Assembly (NCBI RefSeq): GCF_002086115.1
Contig: NZ_MVHJ01000013.1
Location: 62,001 to 126,000 of the forward strand
Length of the DNA: 64,000 nucleotides
DNA from: Mycolicibacterium bacteremicum
GTDB lineage: Bacteria > Actinomycetota > Actinomycetes > Mycobacteriales > Mycobacteriaceae
Direction: 5' to 3'
Part shown: positions 1 to 8,340 of the stretch, piece by piece
Layout of the letters: the number at the start of each line of letters is the position of its first letter
Position numbering within the stretch: the stretch's first letter is position 1
Program-made: the position numbers and the translations under genes
The notes under the pieces: model-generated
Database searches by the model: none
The model's input: only the letters and a program-made list of their open reading frames with translations
What the model was told of the DNA's origin: nothing

Positions 1-59
1 GCCAGGCCGAGGCCCGAGGCCCCGCCGGTGACTACCGCGACCGAATCCTTGATTTCCAC
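1..59 (-). CDS. SDR-family oxidoreductase, N-terminal fragment
   Basis: Only the first 19 codons are inside the window. The gene reads leftward from a GTG codon and its first residues include the TGGASGLG glycine-rich motif that binds NAD(P) in short-chain dehydrogenases. An AAGGAG ribosome-binding site sits about eight bases upstream of the GTG, which supports this start. The gene lies 38 bp downstream of the CoA-transferase gene on the same strand, so the two are probably one operon. By context a 3-hydroxyacyl-CoA dehydrogenase of the 17beta-HSD10 type is a reasonable guess, but the substrate cannot be read from 19 residues. Confidence 0.8.
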   Translation of the reverse strand, partial: MEIKDSVAVVTGGASGLGL

Positions 60-97
60 AGGTGGTGCTCCTTAGTTGTTGTTGGGGTCTGGAGGGA

Positions 98-1180
98 TTA
101 GGCCCAGTCCTTGAGGATGGCGTCGTTGTCGGCGCCCACCAGGGGCGGCGGCGTCGGCACGGCGGGCTCGCTGCGCGAGAACCGCGGGGCCGGCATCGGC
201 TGCAGGCCGTGCTGGGTCTCGTAGAACGTGCCGCGGGCGGTGATGTGGTCTTCGTCGAGCACCTCGCCGAACGCCAATACCGGTGTCGCACAGGCATCCG
301 AACCGGCGAACACGGCCGTCCACTCGTCACGGGTCTTGGTCTTGAACACGTCGGTGAAGACGGTGCGCAGCTCCTCCCAGCGGCCGATGTCGTTCTGCCC
401 GGGCAGGTTCGCCGGATCCAGACCCAGCTTGGAGAGGAGCTCGGCGTAGAACTGCGGTTCGATCGCGCCGATCGCGAAGTACTTGCCGTCGGCGGTCTCA
501 TAGGTGTCGTAGTACGGGGCGCCGGTATCGAGCATGTTGGTGCCGCGCTCGTCCGACCAGACACCCTGGGCACGAAACGCCCACATCATCTGGATCAGCA
601 CCGAGGATCCGTCGATCATGGCGGCGTCGACGACCTGCCCCTTACCCGAGGTCTGACGCTCCCACAGTGCCGACAGGATGCCGAGCAGCAGGAACATCGA
701 GCCGCCCCCGAAATCTCCGGCCAGGTTCAGCGGCGGCACCGGCCGCTCCCCCTTGCGGCCGATCGCGTGCAGCACACCGTTGAGCGAGATGTAGTTGATG
801 TCGTGGCCGGCCTGCAGGGCACGCGGCCCGTCCTGACCCCACCCGGTCATCCGGGCGTAGACCAACTTCTCGTTGACCGCGGCGCAGTCCTGCGGGCCCA
901 GCCCGAGGCGTTCGGTGACACCGGGCCGGAAGCCTTCGATCAGGACGTCGGCCTTGGCGACCAGGTCGAGCACGAACTGGCGTCCCTCCTCGGATTTCAG
1001 ATCGGCGGTGACCGAGCGCCGGTTGCGCAGCATCGCGTCCTTGATGGCCCCGTTGGTGGCCGTCGGGCGGTCGACGCGCACGACGTCGGCCCCCAGATCG
1101 CCCAGAATCATCGCCGCGTGCGGGCCGGGGCCGATACCGGCCAGTTCGACGACGCGCAATCCCTGCAGTGGTCCCGCCAT
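98..1180 (-). CDS. CaiB/BaiF family CoA-transferase (alpha-methylacyl-CoA racemase-like)
   Basis: A 360-residue cytoplasmic protein of the type III CoA-transferase fold, near the usual length of alpha-methylacyl-CoA racemases. The N-terminus ([19 protein letters not shown]) and the following [12 protein letters not shown] segment are typical of the family, and an Asp lies in the GHDINY segment where the catalytic Asp is expected. Enzymes of this family move CoA between acids or epimerise 2-methyl-branched acyl-CoAs, the latter being needed to degrade sterol side chains and pristanate. The ATG at 1180 is chosen because homologues start there and longer reading has no family similarity. It is followed by an SDR gene and faces an enoyl-CoA hydratase/isomerase gene, so acyl-CoA catabolism is likely. 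Racemase versus transferase is not resolved. Confidence 0.88.
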   Translation of the reverse strand: MAGPLQGLRVVELAGIGPGPHAAMILGDLGADVVRVDRPTATNGAIKDAMLRNRRSVTADLKSEEGRQFVLDLVAKADVLIEGFRPGVTERLGLGPQDCAAVNEKLVYARMTGWGQDGPRALQAGHDINYISLNGVLHAIGRKGERPVPPLNLAGDFGGGSMFLLLGILSALWERQTSGKGQVVDAAMIDGSSVLIQMMWAFRAQGVWSDERGTNMLDTGAPYYDTYETADGKYFAIGAIEPQFYAELLSKLGLDPANLPGQNDIGRWEELRTVFTDVFKTKTRDEWTAVFAGSDACATPVLAFGEVLDEDHITARGTFYETQHGLQPMPAPRFSRSEPAVPTPPPLVGADNDAILKDWA

Positions 1181-1213
1181 GCCTACCGTCCTTCGTCGTT
1201 GAGTACTGAGTAG

Positions 1214-1243
1214 TTGACCGCCGACATAGCTTACTTGTATAAC
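1214..1243 (+). promoter_or_regulatory. SigA-type promoter for the enoyl-CoA hydratase/isomerase gene
   Basis: TTGACC at 1214-1219 and TATAAC at 1238-1243 are separated by 18 bp. This is a good match to the housekeeping consensus in otherwise GC-rich DNA. It directs transcription to the gene starting at 1295. Confidence 0.55.
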
Positions 1244-1251
1244 CAAGTCGA
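1223..1251 (-). promoter_or_regulatory. Candidate promoter for the CoA-transferase operon
   Basis: Reading leftward, TCGACT (1251-1246) and TATGTC (1228-1223) are 17 bp apart. The -35 match is only moderate. It overlaps the divergent promoter, so the two directions could share one regulator. Confidence 0.35.
1233..1248. promoter_or_regulatory. Inverted repeat ACTTG-N6-CAAGT, candidate operator
   Basis: A perfect 5-bp inverted repeat with a 6-bp spacer lies over the -10 element of the rightward promoter and inside the leftward one. The size and position fit a TetR-type operator controlling both directions. No regulator gene is adjacent, so the binder is unknown. Confidence 0.45.
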
Positions 1252-1294
1252 CCGGCCGCGGGCAACCCACCCCGCCAGACCTGAGGGCGTACCC

Positions 1295-2089
1295 ATGACG
1301 TATCGCAGCATCGATCAGTTGACCGTGGAGCTCGCAGACGGCGTGCTGTCGGTGACACTGAACCGCCCCGACACGCTGAACTCGCTGTCGGAGGCCATGC
1401 TGACCGGTATCGCCGAGGCCCTCGAGCAGGCCGCCACAGATCCCGCGGTCCGCGTCGTGAAGTTGTCCGGCGCGGGCCGCGGTTTCAGCTCCGGCGCGGG
1501 CATCAGCGCCGAGGATGTCTCCGCCAAATCGGTCAACGGCCCCGAGGTCGTGCTCGACGCCGCCAACCGCGCCGTGCGCGCCATCGTCGCCCTGCCCAAG
1601 CCCGTGGTCTCGGTGGTGCAGGGCCCGGCCGCCGGCGTCGGGGTGTCACTGGCCATCGCCGCCGATGTCGTACTCGCCTCGGAGAAGGCGTTTTTCATGC
1701 TGGCGTTCACCAAGATCGGACTGATGCCCGACGGCGGCGCCTCGGCACTGGGCGCCGCCGCCGTCGGCCGGATCCGGGCCCAGCGGATGGCGCTACTGGC
1801 CGAACGGATCACCGCCGCCGAGGCCTACGACTGGGGGCTGGTGACCTCGGTGCACAAGCCCGAGGACCTCGACGCCGCGGTGGACACGGTGCTCGCCACG
1901 CTGGCCGGCGGCCCGGCCGTCGCGCTGCGCAAGACCAAGCAGGCCATCAACGACGCGACGCTGACCGAACTCGAAGCGGCGATCGGACGGGAACGCGAGG
2001 GGCAGCTGATCCTGCTGACGTCCCAGGATTTCGCCGAGGGCACCAAGGCTTTCCAGGACGGCCGGCGGCCCGCCTTCAGCGACACCTAA
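1295..2089 (+). CDS. Enoyl-CoA hydratase/isomerase family protein
   Basis: A 264-residue crotonase-fold protein. The oxyanion-hole region ([14 protein letters not shown]) and the segment [15 protein letters not shown] are clear. The two glutamates used by classical enoyl-CoA hydratases are not evident: the usual GGGxELA reads GVGVSLA and the usual PEVxxGL reads FTKIGL. A PDGG motif follows, as in isomerase-type members such as PaaG. The protein is therefore more likely a double-bond isomerase or another crotonase activity than a hydratase. The ATG at 1295 is preferred over an upstream in-frame start at 1214 because family similarity begins there and the predicted promoter lies between the two. 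It is divergent from the CoA-transferase operon. Confidence 0.88.
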   Translation: MTYRSIDQLTVELADGVLSVTLNRPDTLNSLSEAMLTGIAEALEQAATDPAVRVVKLSGAGRGFSSGAGISAEDVSAKSVNGPEVVLDAANRAVRAIVALPKPVVSVVQGPAAGVGVSLAIAADVVLASEKAFFMLAFTKIGLMPDGGASALGAAAVGRIRAQRMALLAERITAAEAYDWGLVTSVHKPEDLDAAVDTVLATLAGGPAVALRKTKQAINDATLTELEAAIGREREGQLILLTSQDFAEGTKAFQDGRRPAFSDT

Positions 2090-2099
2090 ATTCAGTGGA

Positions 2100-2117
2100 C
2101 TGACCGCCACCGGTCAG
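2100..2117. terminator. Short hairpin after the enoyl-CoA hydratase/isomerase gene
   Basis: CTGACCG and CGGTCAG pair around a 4-base loop between the stop at 2089 and the next start at 2131. There is no T-run. It could be a weak terminator or an operator for the MFS gene. Confidence 0.35.
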
Positions 2118-2130
2118 CGACCATCATTGT

Positions 2131-3393
2131 GTGAGTACGCAACTGGAGGGTGGTGGCTGGCGCGTTCTCGCACCCTTCAAGGTGCGTGACTACCGCCTGC
2201 TGATCGCCGCGGTCGCGTGCTCGATCTTCGCCACGGGCATGTGGACGGTGGTGATGGCCCTGCAGGTCATCGCCCTCAGCAACGATCCGGCGGCGCTGTC
2301 GCTGGTCGCCACCTGCCTGGCCGCCGGCTTGGTCGCCTTCGTGTTGGTCGGCGGTATCGCCGCCGACCGGTTCCCGCAGCGCCGCATCATTCTGCTGGTC
2401 GAGTCGGTCAACACCGTCGCGGTGACCGCGGTTGCGGTGCTCGGCGTGCTCGACGCGCTGCGACTGTGGCATATGGCCGTCGCGTCGGCGGCCCTCGGTA
2501 TCGCCGCGGCGTTCTTCTTTCCCGCCTACAGCGCCATCCTTCCCCGTCTGCTTCCGCCGGAACAACTGTTGGCGGCCAACGGGATCGAGGGTGTCATGCG
2601 CCCGACACTGCAGCAGGCCGTCGGTCCCGCAGTGGCCGGTCTGCTGATCGGAGCGACCTTCCCCACCGTCGGTGCCGTGCTGTGTGCGGCGCTTTACGGT
2701 GTCGGGCTGGCGCTGCTGATCGCCACCCGGCCGGTGGCATCTCCGGTCGCCGAATCCCACGAGAAGACGCACGTGCTGGCGGATCTGCGAGACGGGTTCC
2801 TGTTCATGGTCCGCACCCCTTGGCTGCTGGCCACCCTGCTGTTCGCCAGCGGATTCGTCATGCTCATCATGGGCCCGATCGAAGTCCTGCTGCCGTTCAT
2901 CACCAACGCCCGCTTCGACCATGGCGAACGTATCTTCGGGTTCGTGCTGGCCGCGTTCGGCCTCGGCAGCGCGGTCGGCGCGCTGGCCGTGTCCTCGCTG
3001 CGGCTGCCGCGGCGTTATCTGACGGTGATGATGGTGTGCTGGACGGTGGGCAATCTGCCGCTCATCGCGATCGGCTACACCACGTCGTTTCTGGTCATGG
3101 CCGTCGCGTCGTTCGTCGTCGGTATGACCAGCGGTGCCGCGATGGTCATCTGGGGCACGCTGTTGCAACGTCGGGTACCGCCGGAGATGCTCGGCCGGGT
3201 GTCGAGCCTGGACTTTTTCGTATCCCTGGTCTTCATGCCGATATCGATGGCGGTGGTGGGGCCGTTGTCGAAGGTGATCTCCATCGAGACCATCTATCTG
3301 GCCGCCGGATTGGGCCCCGTCCTACTCGGCGCGGCGGCCTACCTGCTCGCGCGGATGGACCGCGACGAGATCGCGCACCCACTCGACCAGTAG
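2131..3393 (+). CDS. MFS transporter, EntS-like exporter
   Basis: A 420-residue integral membrane protein with about twelve hydrophobic segments. The N-terminus (FKVRDYRLLIAA) and the first loop (GGIAADRFPQRR, the MFS motif A region) match the enterobactin-exporter-like branch of the major facilitator family (MFS_3). Such proteins export siderophores, macrolides or other small hydrophobic molecules using the proton gradient. The GTG at 2131 is the first start before the MFS sequence; no clear ribosome-binding site precedes it, so it may be leaderless. No substrate can be inferred. A strong inverted repeat separates it from the convergent CPBP gene. Confidence 0.85.
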   Translation: MSTQLEGGGWRVLAPFKVRDYRLLIAAVACSIFATGMWTVVMALQVIALSNDPAALSLVATCLAAGLVAFVLVGGIAADRFPQRRIILLVESVNTVAVTAVAVLGVLDALRLWHMAVASAALGIAAAFFFPAYSAILPRLLPPEQLLAANGIEGVMRPTLQQAVGPAVAGLLIGATFPTVGAVLCAALYGVGLALLIATRPVASPVAESHEKTHVLADLRDGFLFMVRTPWLLATLLFASGFVMLIMGPIEVLLPFITNARFDHGERIFGFVLAAFGLGSAVGALAVSSLRLPRRYLTVMMVCWTVGNLPLIAIGYTTSFLVMAVASFVVGMTSGAAMVIWGTLLQRRVPPEMLGRVSSLDFFVSLVFMPISMAVVGPLSKVISIETIYLAAGLGPVLLGAAAYLLARMDRDEIAHPLDQ

Positions 3394-3394
3394 G

Positions 3395-3445
3395 CGGTTT
3401 CGGTGAGGATACGTGCGGTGAGCGCACGTATCCTCACCGAAATCG
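3395..3445. terminator. Long, nearly perfect hairpin between convergent genes
   Basis: Arms of about 23 bases (3395-3417 and 3423-3445) pair with a single mismatch around a 5-base loop. The site lies 2 bp after the MFS stop and 5 bp before the CPBP stop, so it can terminate both genes. The stem is unusually long for a mycobacterial terminator. Confidence 0.8.
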
Positions 3446-3450
3446 CAGTG

Positions 3451-4161
3451 TCAGACCCCGAACATCGGCGGTAGCGCGAGCACCATCACCAGACCCCAGA
3501 AGAAGTGCACCAGCATCGGTGCGAGCACCCCGCCCGTCGCGCGACGCAGAACCGCGCAGACGGTGCCCAGGATGATCGCCGCGACGCCGAGCATCGGGTT
3601 GCCGGTGGTGGCTGCGGTGGCGATCACGTACAGCACGGTGGAGGTCAATACCGGCCGGTGCCGCAGCAGCGCGGTGTACAACGACCCGCGGAAGAACATC
3701 TCCTCGGCCAGTCCGTTGATCACCGTGATGAATACGATCAGGTAGAGCGGCCCGGACTTCGAATACTCCAGCACCTGCCGGATGTAGTCGTTGACGCCGG
3801 GGATCTCGCGCGCGACCAAGCCGCCGACCACGAACACCGCGCTCAGGCCCAGCCCGATCGCCGTTCCGGTGATGACGGGACGGCGCATCCGCCCGCGGAA
3901 GTCGACCCGGCCCATGTGCAGCGGTCCGGACAGGTACGCGCCGATGGCCCACACCCCGGCCAGCGCCAGGGTGAGCCAGATGAAAGTGTCGTCGCCGGGG
4001 GGCCTGCTCAGTGAATAGCCGAGCAGCGCGGCACCGACCAGCAGCACCGCACCGACCACGAACTTCCGTCGGCCGACCACTGCGGCCGATTCGTCCGACG
4101 GCGGCGCCTTGCGTCCGGCGATCCGCCGAAGTTCACCGGTCCAATTCGTCGGGTGGGTCAC
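3451..4161 (-). CDS. CPBP family intramembrane glutamic endopeptidase
   Basis: A 236-residue membrane protein with several hydrophobic segments. It has the CPBP (Abi) signature: the EExxxR motif in EEMFFRG and a later conserved His in VHFFWG. CPBP proteins act inside the membrane as CAAX-prenyl-type proteases, and in bacteria they are linked to bacteriocin self-immunity or protein maturation; the substrate here is unknown. The first 30 or so residues are cytoplasmic and basic. It starts at a GTG 7 bp after the stop of the NAD(P)-binding protein gene, so the two probably share a transcript. Confidence 0.85.
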   Translation of the reverse strand: MTHPTNWTGELRRIAGRKAPPSDESAAVVGRRKFVVGAVLLVGAALLGYSLSRPPGDDTFIWLTLALAGVWAIGAYLSGPLHMGRVDFRGRMRRPVITGTAIGLGLSAVFVVGGLVAREIPGVNDYIRQVLEYSKSGPLYLIVFITVINGLAEEMFFRGSLYTALLRHRPVLTSTVLYVIATAATTGNPMLGVAAIILGTVCAVLRRATGGVLAPMLVHFFWGLVMVLALPPMFGV

Positions 4162-4168
4162 GGCGGCA

Positions 4169-5296
4169 TCACCTCGGGTCCACCTTGGCCGCGATATCGG
4201 CCAACACGTCCAGTCCGGTCCGCACGGTGGCCCGCGCCGGGCCCGGCAGCGGTGCCAGCATGCCCAGCGCCGGCCGGGCGATCGACGGAGTCAGATCCCG
4301 GATGCGGGCGAAGTCGCCGCCGGCCCAGTCCGGGTCGGTGTCGGCCAGGTGGTGCGGGTCGGCCAGATCATTGACCGGGCGGCGCCGGTGCTTCGTCAAT
4401 GAGCGGCGGATGGATTCGTCGATGCCGAGCAGACCGCCGTCGGGGTCCGGCACCCGGTCGCGCAGACCGGTGTCGCTGGCCACCATCGGATAGTCAAGGG
4501 AGGCAGTCAGATCCGCGGTCAGACTGCCGGGCACCGGAAGCGCCAGCGCGGAGACCTTGGAGGCAAGCACCGTCGGCACCGGTCCGACGGGAACCTCGAC
4601 GCGCACCTTTCCGGCCAACCGGGCATAGCTGCCGAGCAGATCACGGTAGGTGGTGGTCTCGGGTCCGTAGATGTCATAGGAGCCGGCCGGCACCCGCTTC
4701 GGATCGGCGGCGGCCACCAGGTAGTGCAGAACATCGCGGATGGAGATCGGGTCGATCGGATTGTGCATCCAGCTCGGGATGGGTAGCACGGGGAAGCGGT
4801 CACCGACATAGCGCAGGATCTCGAAGGAGGTGGACCCGGCCCCGAAGATGAGCGCCGCACCCAGCCAGACGAGTTCCGGGCCGCCGGGCACGGTCAGCGC
4901 CTCGGCCACCTCCGCGCGGCCGGCCAGGTGATCGGACAGTTCCCCATCACCCGGGACGAACCCGCCCAGGTAGACGATCCGTCCGACACCGGCGTCCTTG
5001 GCGGCCTCTGCCACGTTGGCGGCAGCCCGGTTGTCGATCTCCCGGAATCCGGGATCGCCGATGCCGTGTACCAGGTAATAGACCGTGTCGATCTGCCCGG
5101 CGTCGGCGAAAGCCTTTGTGGCCGAATTCTTCTCGCGCGCATCCAGCTCGACGACGGAGACGTCGTCGAACCAGCCGTACGCGCGTAGGCGCTCCGGCTT
5201 CCGGCTGGTCACCACCACCTGGTGGCCCGCGTCGAGCAGTTCACCGACCAGCCGGGAACCGATGTAACCGGTCGCACCGGTCATCAAGATCCGCAT
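4169..5296 (-). CDS. NAD(P)H-binding atypical SDR (NmrA/YbjT-like)
   Basis: A 375-residue cytoplasmic protein with an N-terminal Rossmann fold; TGATGYIG near residue 6 is the dinucleotide-binding motif of extended or atypical SDRs. The segment YYLVHGIGD and the lack of a clear YxxxK catalytic pair point to the atypical branch, which often senses or binds NAD(P)H rather than oxidising a known substrate. The ATG at 5296 is chosen over the TTG three codons upstream because the Rossmann strand starts directly after it. It lies in an operon-like run with the CPBP gene downstream and the gamma-carbonic anhydrase gene 40 bp upstream. Confidence 0.8.
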   Translation of the reverse strand: MRILMTGATGYIGSRLVGELLDAGHQVVVTSRKPERLRAYGWFDDVSVVELDAREKNSATKAFADAGQIDTVYYLVHGIGDPGFREIDNRAAANVAEAAKDAGVGRIVYLGGFVPGDGELSDHLAGRAEVAEALTVPGGPELVWLGAALIFGAGSTSFEILRYVGDRFPVLPIPSWMHNPIDPISIRDVLHYLVAAADPKRVPAGSYDIYGPETTTYRDLLGSYARLAGKVRVEVPVGPVPTVLASKVSALALPVPGSLTADLTASLDYPMVASDTGLRDRVPDPDGGLLGIDESIRRSLTKHRRRPVNDLADPHHLADTDPDWAGGDFARIRDLTPSIARPALGMLAPLPGPARATVRTGLDVLADIAAKVDPR

Positions 5297-5336
5297 ACGC
5301 CCCAACGTACCCAGGCCGCGTCGAACTTAAGCTCCG

Positions 5337-5858
5337 CTAGCGATGCAGTTCGATCAGACCCTGGTAGACCTGCGCGTTCAGCTGGTTACCGGCCTTCTCC
5401 TCGGCGCTCAGGTCACGGCGCACCTTGCCGGGCACCCCGGCCACCAGCGATCCCGGTGGTACCACCATTCCCTGCGGCACCACCGCGCCGGCACCGACCA
5501 GCGAACCCGCACCGATCACGGCGCCGTTCAGCACGATCGCCCCCATCCCGATCAGGCAGTCGTCCTCGATGGTGCAGCCGTGCAGTACCGCATTGTGGCC
5601 GACGCTGACACCGGAGCCGACCCGCAGCGGGAAACCCGGGTCGACGTGTGCGGTGACCCCGTCCTGCAGGTTGGAGCCGAAACCGATCTCGATCGGCTCG
5701 AATTCGGCACGCAACGTGGCGCCGTACCAGACGCTGGCCTTGGCGGCCAGGGTGACCTGTCCGATCACGCTGGCATTGGGCGCCACCCAGGATTCGGCGT
5801 GCAACTGCGGGGCGCGGCCCTGGATGGGGATGATCAGCGGTTCTGGCATGGCCGTCAT
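5337..5858 (-). CDS. Gamma-carbonic anhydrase family protein
   Basis: A 173-residue left-handed beta-helix protein made of hexapeptide repeats. Three histidines in the expected pattern (one in AHVDPG and two in GHNAVLHG) would bind the active-site metal. Relatives catalyse CO2 hydration or act as acyl carrier-like scaffolds (PaaY, YrdA). The start at 5858 (MTAMPEP) is favoured over 5849 because an AGGTG sequence is about ten bases upstream. The gene starts 14 bp after the GlxA-type regulator gene ends, on the same strand. Substrate and activity are not provable from sequence. Confidence 0.88.
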   Translation of the reverse strand: MTAMPEPLIIPIQGRAPQLHAESWVAPNASVIGQVTLAAKASVWYGATLRAEFEPIEIGFGSNLQDGVTAHVDPGFPLRVGSGVSVGHNAVLHGCTIEDDCLIGMGAIVLNGAVIGAGSLVGAGAVVPQGMVVPPGSLVAGVPGKVRRDLSAEEKAGNQLNAQVYQGLIELHR

Positions 5859-5872
5859 GGTAAACGCGTCAC

Positions 5873-6829
5873 CTACGTCCCCTGGTACACCTTGCGGTAA
5901 CTCGACGGCGACATCCCGACTCCGCGGCGCAGATGGTGGCGCAGGTTGCCCCCGGTGCCCAGCCCCGCCCGGCGGGCCACCTCGTCGATGGGCAGATCCT
6001 GGGATTCGAGCAGTTCCCGGGCATGGTCCAGCCGGCGGCTGCGGAGCCAACTCGCCGGTGCCTCACCGGTTTCCGCGCGGAAGCGACGATTGAAGGTACG
6101 GGGGCTCATGTGCGCGTGCCGCGCCAGCCGCTGCACGGTCAGCTCCTCGTCCAGATGATCGAGGGCCCACTGCCGGGTGGCTGCGGTGGAGGCGTGATCG
6201 GACACCGGCACCTGCCGGTCGATGAACTGCGCCTGACCGCCCTCGCGCCACGGCGGCACCACGCAGTAGCGGGCCACGTCGTTGGCCACCTGGACTCCAT
6301 GATCGGACCGAATGATGTGCAGGCACAGGTCGATCCCGGCGGCCAGCCCGGCCGAGGTCAGCACATCCCCGTCGTCGACGAACAACACGTTCTCGTCTAT
6401 TCGCACCGCCGGGTACAGCGCCCGCAGCGCGTCGGCGTGGCGCCAGTGCGTGGTGGCCGGCCGGCCGTCCAGCGCGCCGGCGGCGGCGAGGACGAACGCG
6501 CCGGTGCAGATCGACACCAGTCTGGCGCCCGGCCGGATGGTGTCCAACGCCGCGCGCACCGCGGGTTCCAGGGTGCCGTCACGACGGGCCGGCGCGTAGC
6601 GGGTGCCGGGGATGACGACGGTATCGGCGTCCGCCAACGCCTCCGACCCGGCACCGGGAAGCAGGGCGAACCCGTTGGTGGAGGGCACCGGGCCCGGCCC
6701 GACGGCGCAGGTGACCACCTCATAGAGCGGACCGCCCGCGGCGTCGGTGGCACCACCGAACAGGGTGGGGGCGATGGTGGCGTCGAAGCCCACCACCGGT
6801 GGCAGCAGCAACACGGCGACACGGTGCAT
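5873..6829 (-). CDS. GlxA-family AraC-type transcriptional regulator
   Basis: A 318-residue DNA-binding protein. The first ~180 residues form a DJ-1/PfpI (class I amidotransferase-like) domain with the Cys of the nucleophile elbow in SICTGAF. The C-terminal ~100 residues carry two AraC helix-turn-helix motifs (LARHAHMSPRTFNRRF and IDEVARRAGLGTGGNLRHH). GlxA/FtrA/CdhR regulators usually control catabolism of small nitrogenous or aromatic compounds. The ATG at 6829 begins directly with the DJ-1 strand VAVLLLPP; longer reading has no family similarity. It is divergent from an MFS transporter gene with 82 bp between them, so that transporter is the likely target. Confidence 0.9.
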   Translation of the reverse strand: MHRVAVLLLPPVVGFDATIAPTLFGGATDAAGGPLYEVVTCAVGPGPVPSTNGFALLPGAGSEALADADTVVIPGTRYAPARRDGTLEPAVRAALDTIRPGARLVSICTGAFVLAAAGALDGRPATTHWRHADALRALYPAVRIDENVLFVDDGDVLTSAGLAAGIDLCLHIIRSDHGVQVANDVARYCVVPPWREGGQAQFIDRQVPVSDHASTAATRQWALDHLDEELTVQRLARHAHMSPRTFNRRFRAETGEAPASWLRSRRLDHARELLESQDLPIDEVARRAGLGTGGNLRHHLRRGVGMSPSSYRKVYQGT

Positions 6830-6840
6830 GCCTTTCAGTT

Positions 6841-6875
6841 TGGCATGTTTTTGATGAGTGCTGTCATTTATGCCA
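6841..6875. promoter_or_regulatory. TGGCAT/ATGCCA inverted repeat between regulator and MFS gene
   Basis: TGGCAT at 6841-6846 and ATGCCA at 6870-6875 form a perfect 6-bp inverted repeat with 23 bp between. It lies in the divergent control region, which is locally AT-rich. It may be the GlxA-type binding site. Confidence 0.4.
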
Positions 6876-6911
6876 CTGGTCTGCCGGCCCGCCGACCGCG
6901 AGAGTCGACGC

Positions 6912-8159
6912 ATGACAGTTCTGCGGGCGCCCGGTCGGGTGCACTGGGCCTGGGTCGTGGCCGGCGTCAGCTTCGTCGCGCTCCTGGGCGCCGCGGCGTT
7001 CCGGTCGGTGCCCGGGGTGTTCATGGTGCCGCTGCACGAGGAGTTCGGCTGGAGCCACGGCACCGTCGGGCTGGCCATGTCGGTCAACATGACCCTGTTC
7101 GGTGTCACCGCCCCGTTCGCGGCCGCGCTGATGGACCGGCTCGGCGTCCGTCCGGTGCTCTCGGGCGCGCTGGCCCTGATCGCGGCGGGATCGGCGCTGA
7201 GCATCGTGATGACCGCCGGCTGGCAGCTGGTGTTGCTGTGGGGCGTGCTGGTCGGTATCGGAACGGGTGCCATCTCGATGGGTTTCGTGGCGACCGTCGC
7301 CACCCGGTGGTTCGAGGCGCGGCGCGGACTGGTCACCGGGGTGTTGACCGCGGCCAGCGCCACCGGGCAGCTGATCTTCCTGCCGGTCGTGGCCCAGGTG
7401 ACCACGACGCACGGCTGGCGGTGGGCGTCGCTGATCGTGGCCGCCGCGGCGCTGGCGGTGGTCCCGCTGGTGGCGGTGTTCATGCGCAACAGCCCGCAGG
7501 ACATCGGCCTGACCGCCTACGGCGCGACGAGCGACGCCCCCGCCACGGTGCCCACCGGCTCCTTCGGCGCGGCCTTCGAAGGTCTGCGGATCGGCTTGCG
7601 TTCGCGGGCGTTCTGGCTGCTGGCCGGCAGCTTCGCGATCTGTGGGATGACCACCAACGGGCTGATCGGCACACACTTCATCCCGGCCGCGCATGACCAC
7701 GGGATGCCGACGACGCTGGCCGCCGGGCTGCTGGCCACCATCGGCGTGCTCGACGTCGTCGGAACCATCTTCTCCGGATGGCTCACCGACCGTGTCGACC
7801 CGCGGATCCTGCTGTGCGTCTATTACGCCGGTCGCGGACTGTCGCTGGTGCTGTTGCCCGCGCTGCTGTCGCCGCATGCCGAGCCGAGCACCTGGGTGTT
7901 CGTCATCTTCTACGGACTGGACTGGGTGGCCACCGTGCCGCCGACGATTGTGCTGTGCCGGGACTTCTTCGGCACCCGCGCCCCGATCGTCTTCGGCTGG
8001 GTGTTCGCCGCCCATCAACTGGGCGCAGCCGTGGCGGCGGCCGGGGCCGGCTGGATCCGTGATCTGCACGGCGAGTATGACCTCGCCTTTTACCTGGCTG
8101 CCGGGCTGTGCTTCATTGCCACGCTGCTGTGCGCCGGCGTGCGCCGTCCCGCCCGGTGA
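6912..8159 (+). CDS. MFS transporter (oxalate/formate antiporter-like)
   Basis: A 415-residue membrane protein with about twelve hydrophobic helices and an AALMDRLGVRPV loop corresponding to MFS motif A. The layout (HWAWVVAGVSFVALL start, GVFMVPLHEEFGWSHGTVG loop) resembles monocarboxylate and oxalate:formate antiporter-like MFS proteins. The ATG at 6912 is used because the preceding residues of the longer reading frame are not membrane-like and run into the control region. Its partner is the divergent GlxA-type regulator gene, which probably controls it. The substrate is unknown; organic acids are typical of this branch. Confidence 0.86.
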   Translation: MTVLRAPGRVHWAWVVAGVSFVALLGAAAFRSVPGVFMVPLHEEFGWSHGTVGLAMSVNMTLFGVTAPFAAALMDRLGVRPVLSGALALIAAGSALSIVMTAGWQLVLLWGVLVGIGTGAISMGFVATVATRWFEARRGLVTGVLTAASATGQLIFLPVVAQVTTTHGWRWASLIVAAAALAVVPLVAVFMRNSPQDIGLTAYGATSDAPATVPTGSFGAAFEGLRIGLRSRAFWLLAGSFAICGMTTNGLIGTHFIPAAHDHGMPTTLAAGLLATIGVLDVVGTIFSGWLTDRVDPRILLCVYYAGRGLSLVLLPALLSPHAEPSTWVFVIFYGLDWVATVPPTIVLCRDFFGTRAPIVFGWVFAAHQLGAAVAAAGAGWIRDLHGEYDLAFYLAAGLCFIATLLCAGVRRPAR

Positions 8160-8340
8160 CCGCCGCGCATTTGGCCTGACCGGCGGCGCCGCATACCATT
8201 GCCCCGGCGCTGCGGGGACGCCGTGGCTCGTCAACATCAGTTAGCTGACGGTGAGCAACGCCGGAGAACACTTCCGTTCCCGCTGCTGCGCGCCGACATC
8301 CAGGGCATCAGACACCCTGTCTTGAGTGGAGGAAAATCAC

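Noticed and set aside
8301..8319. CAGGG/CCCTG hairpin before the fasciclin gene
   Set aside because: Only a 5-bp stem; expected by chance in GC-rich DNA.
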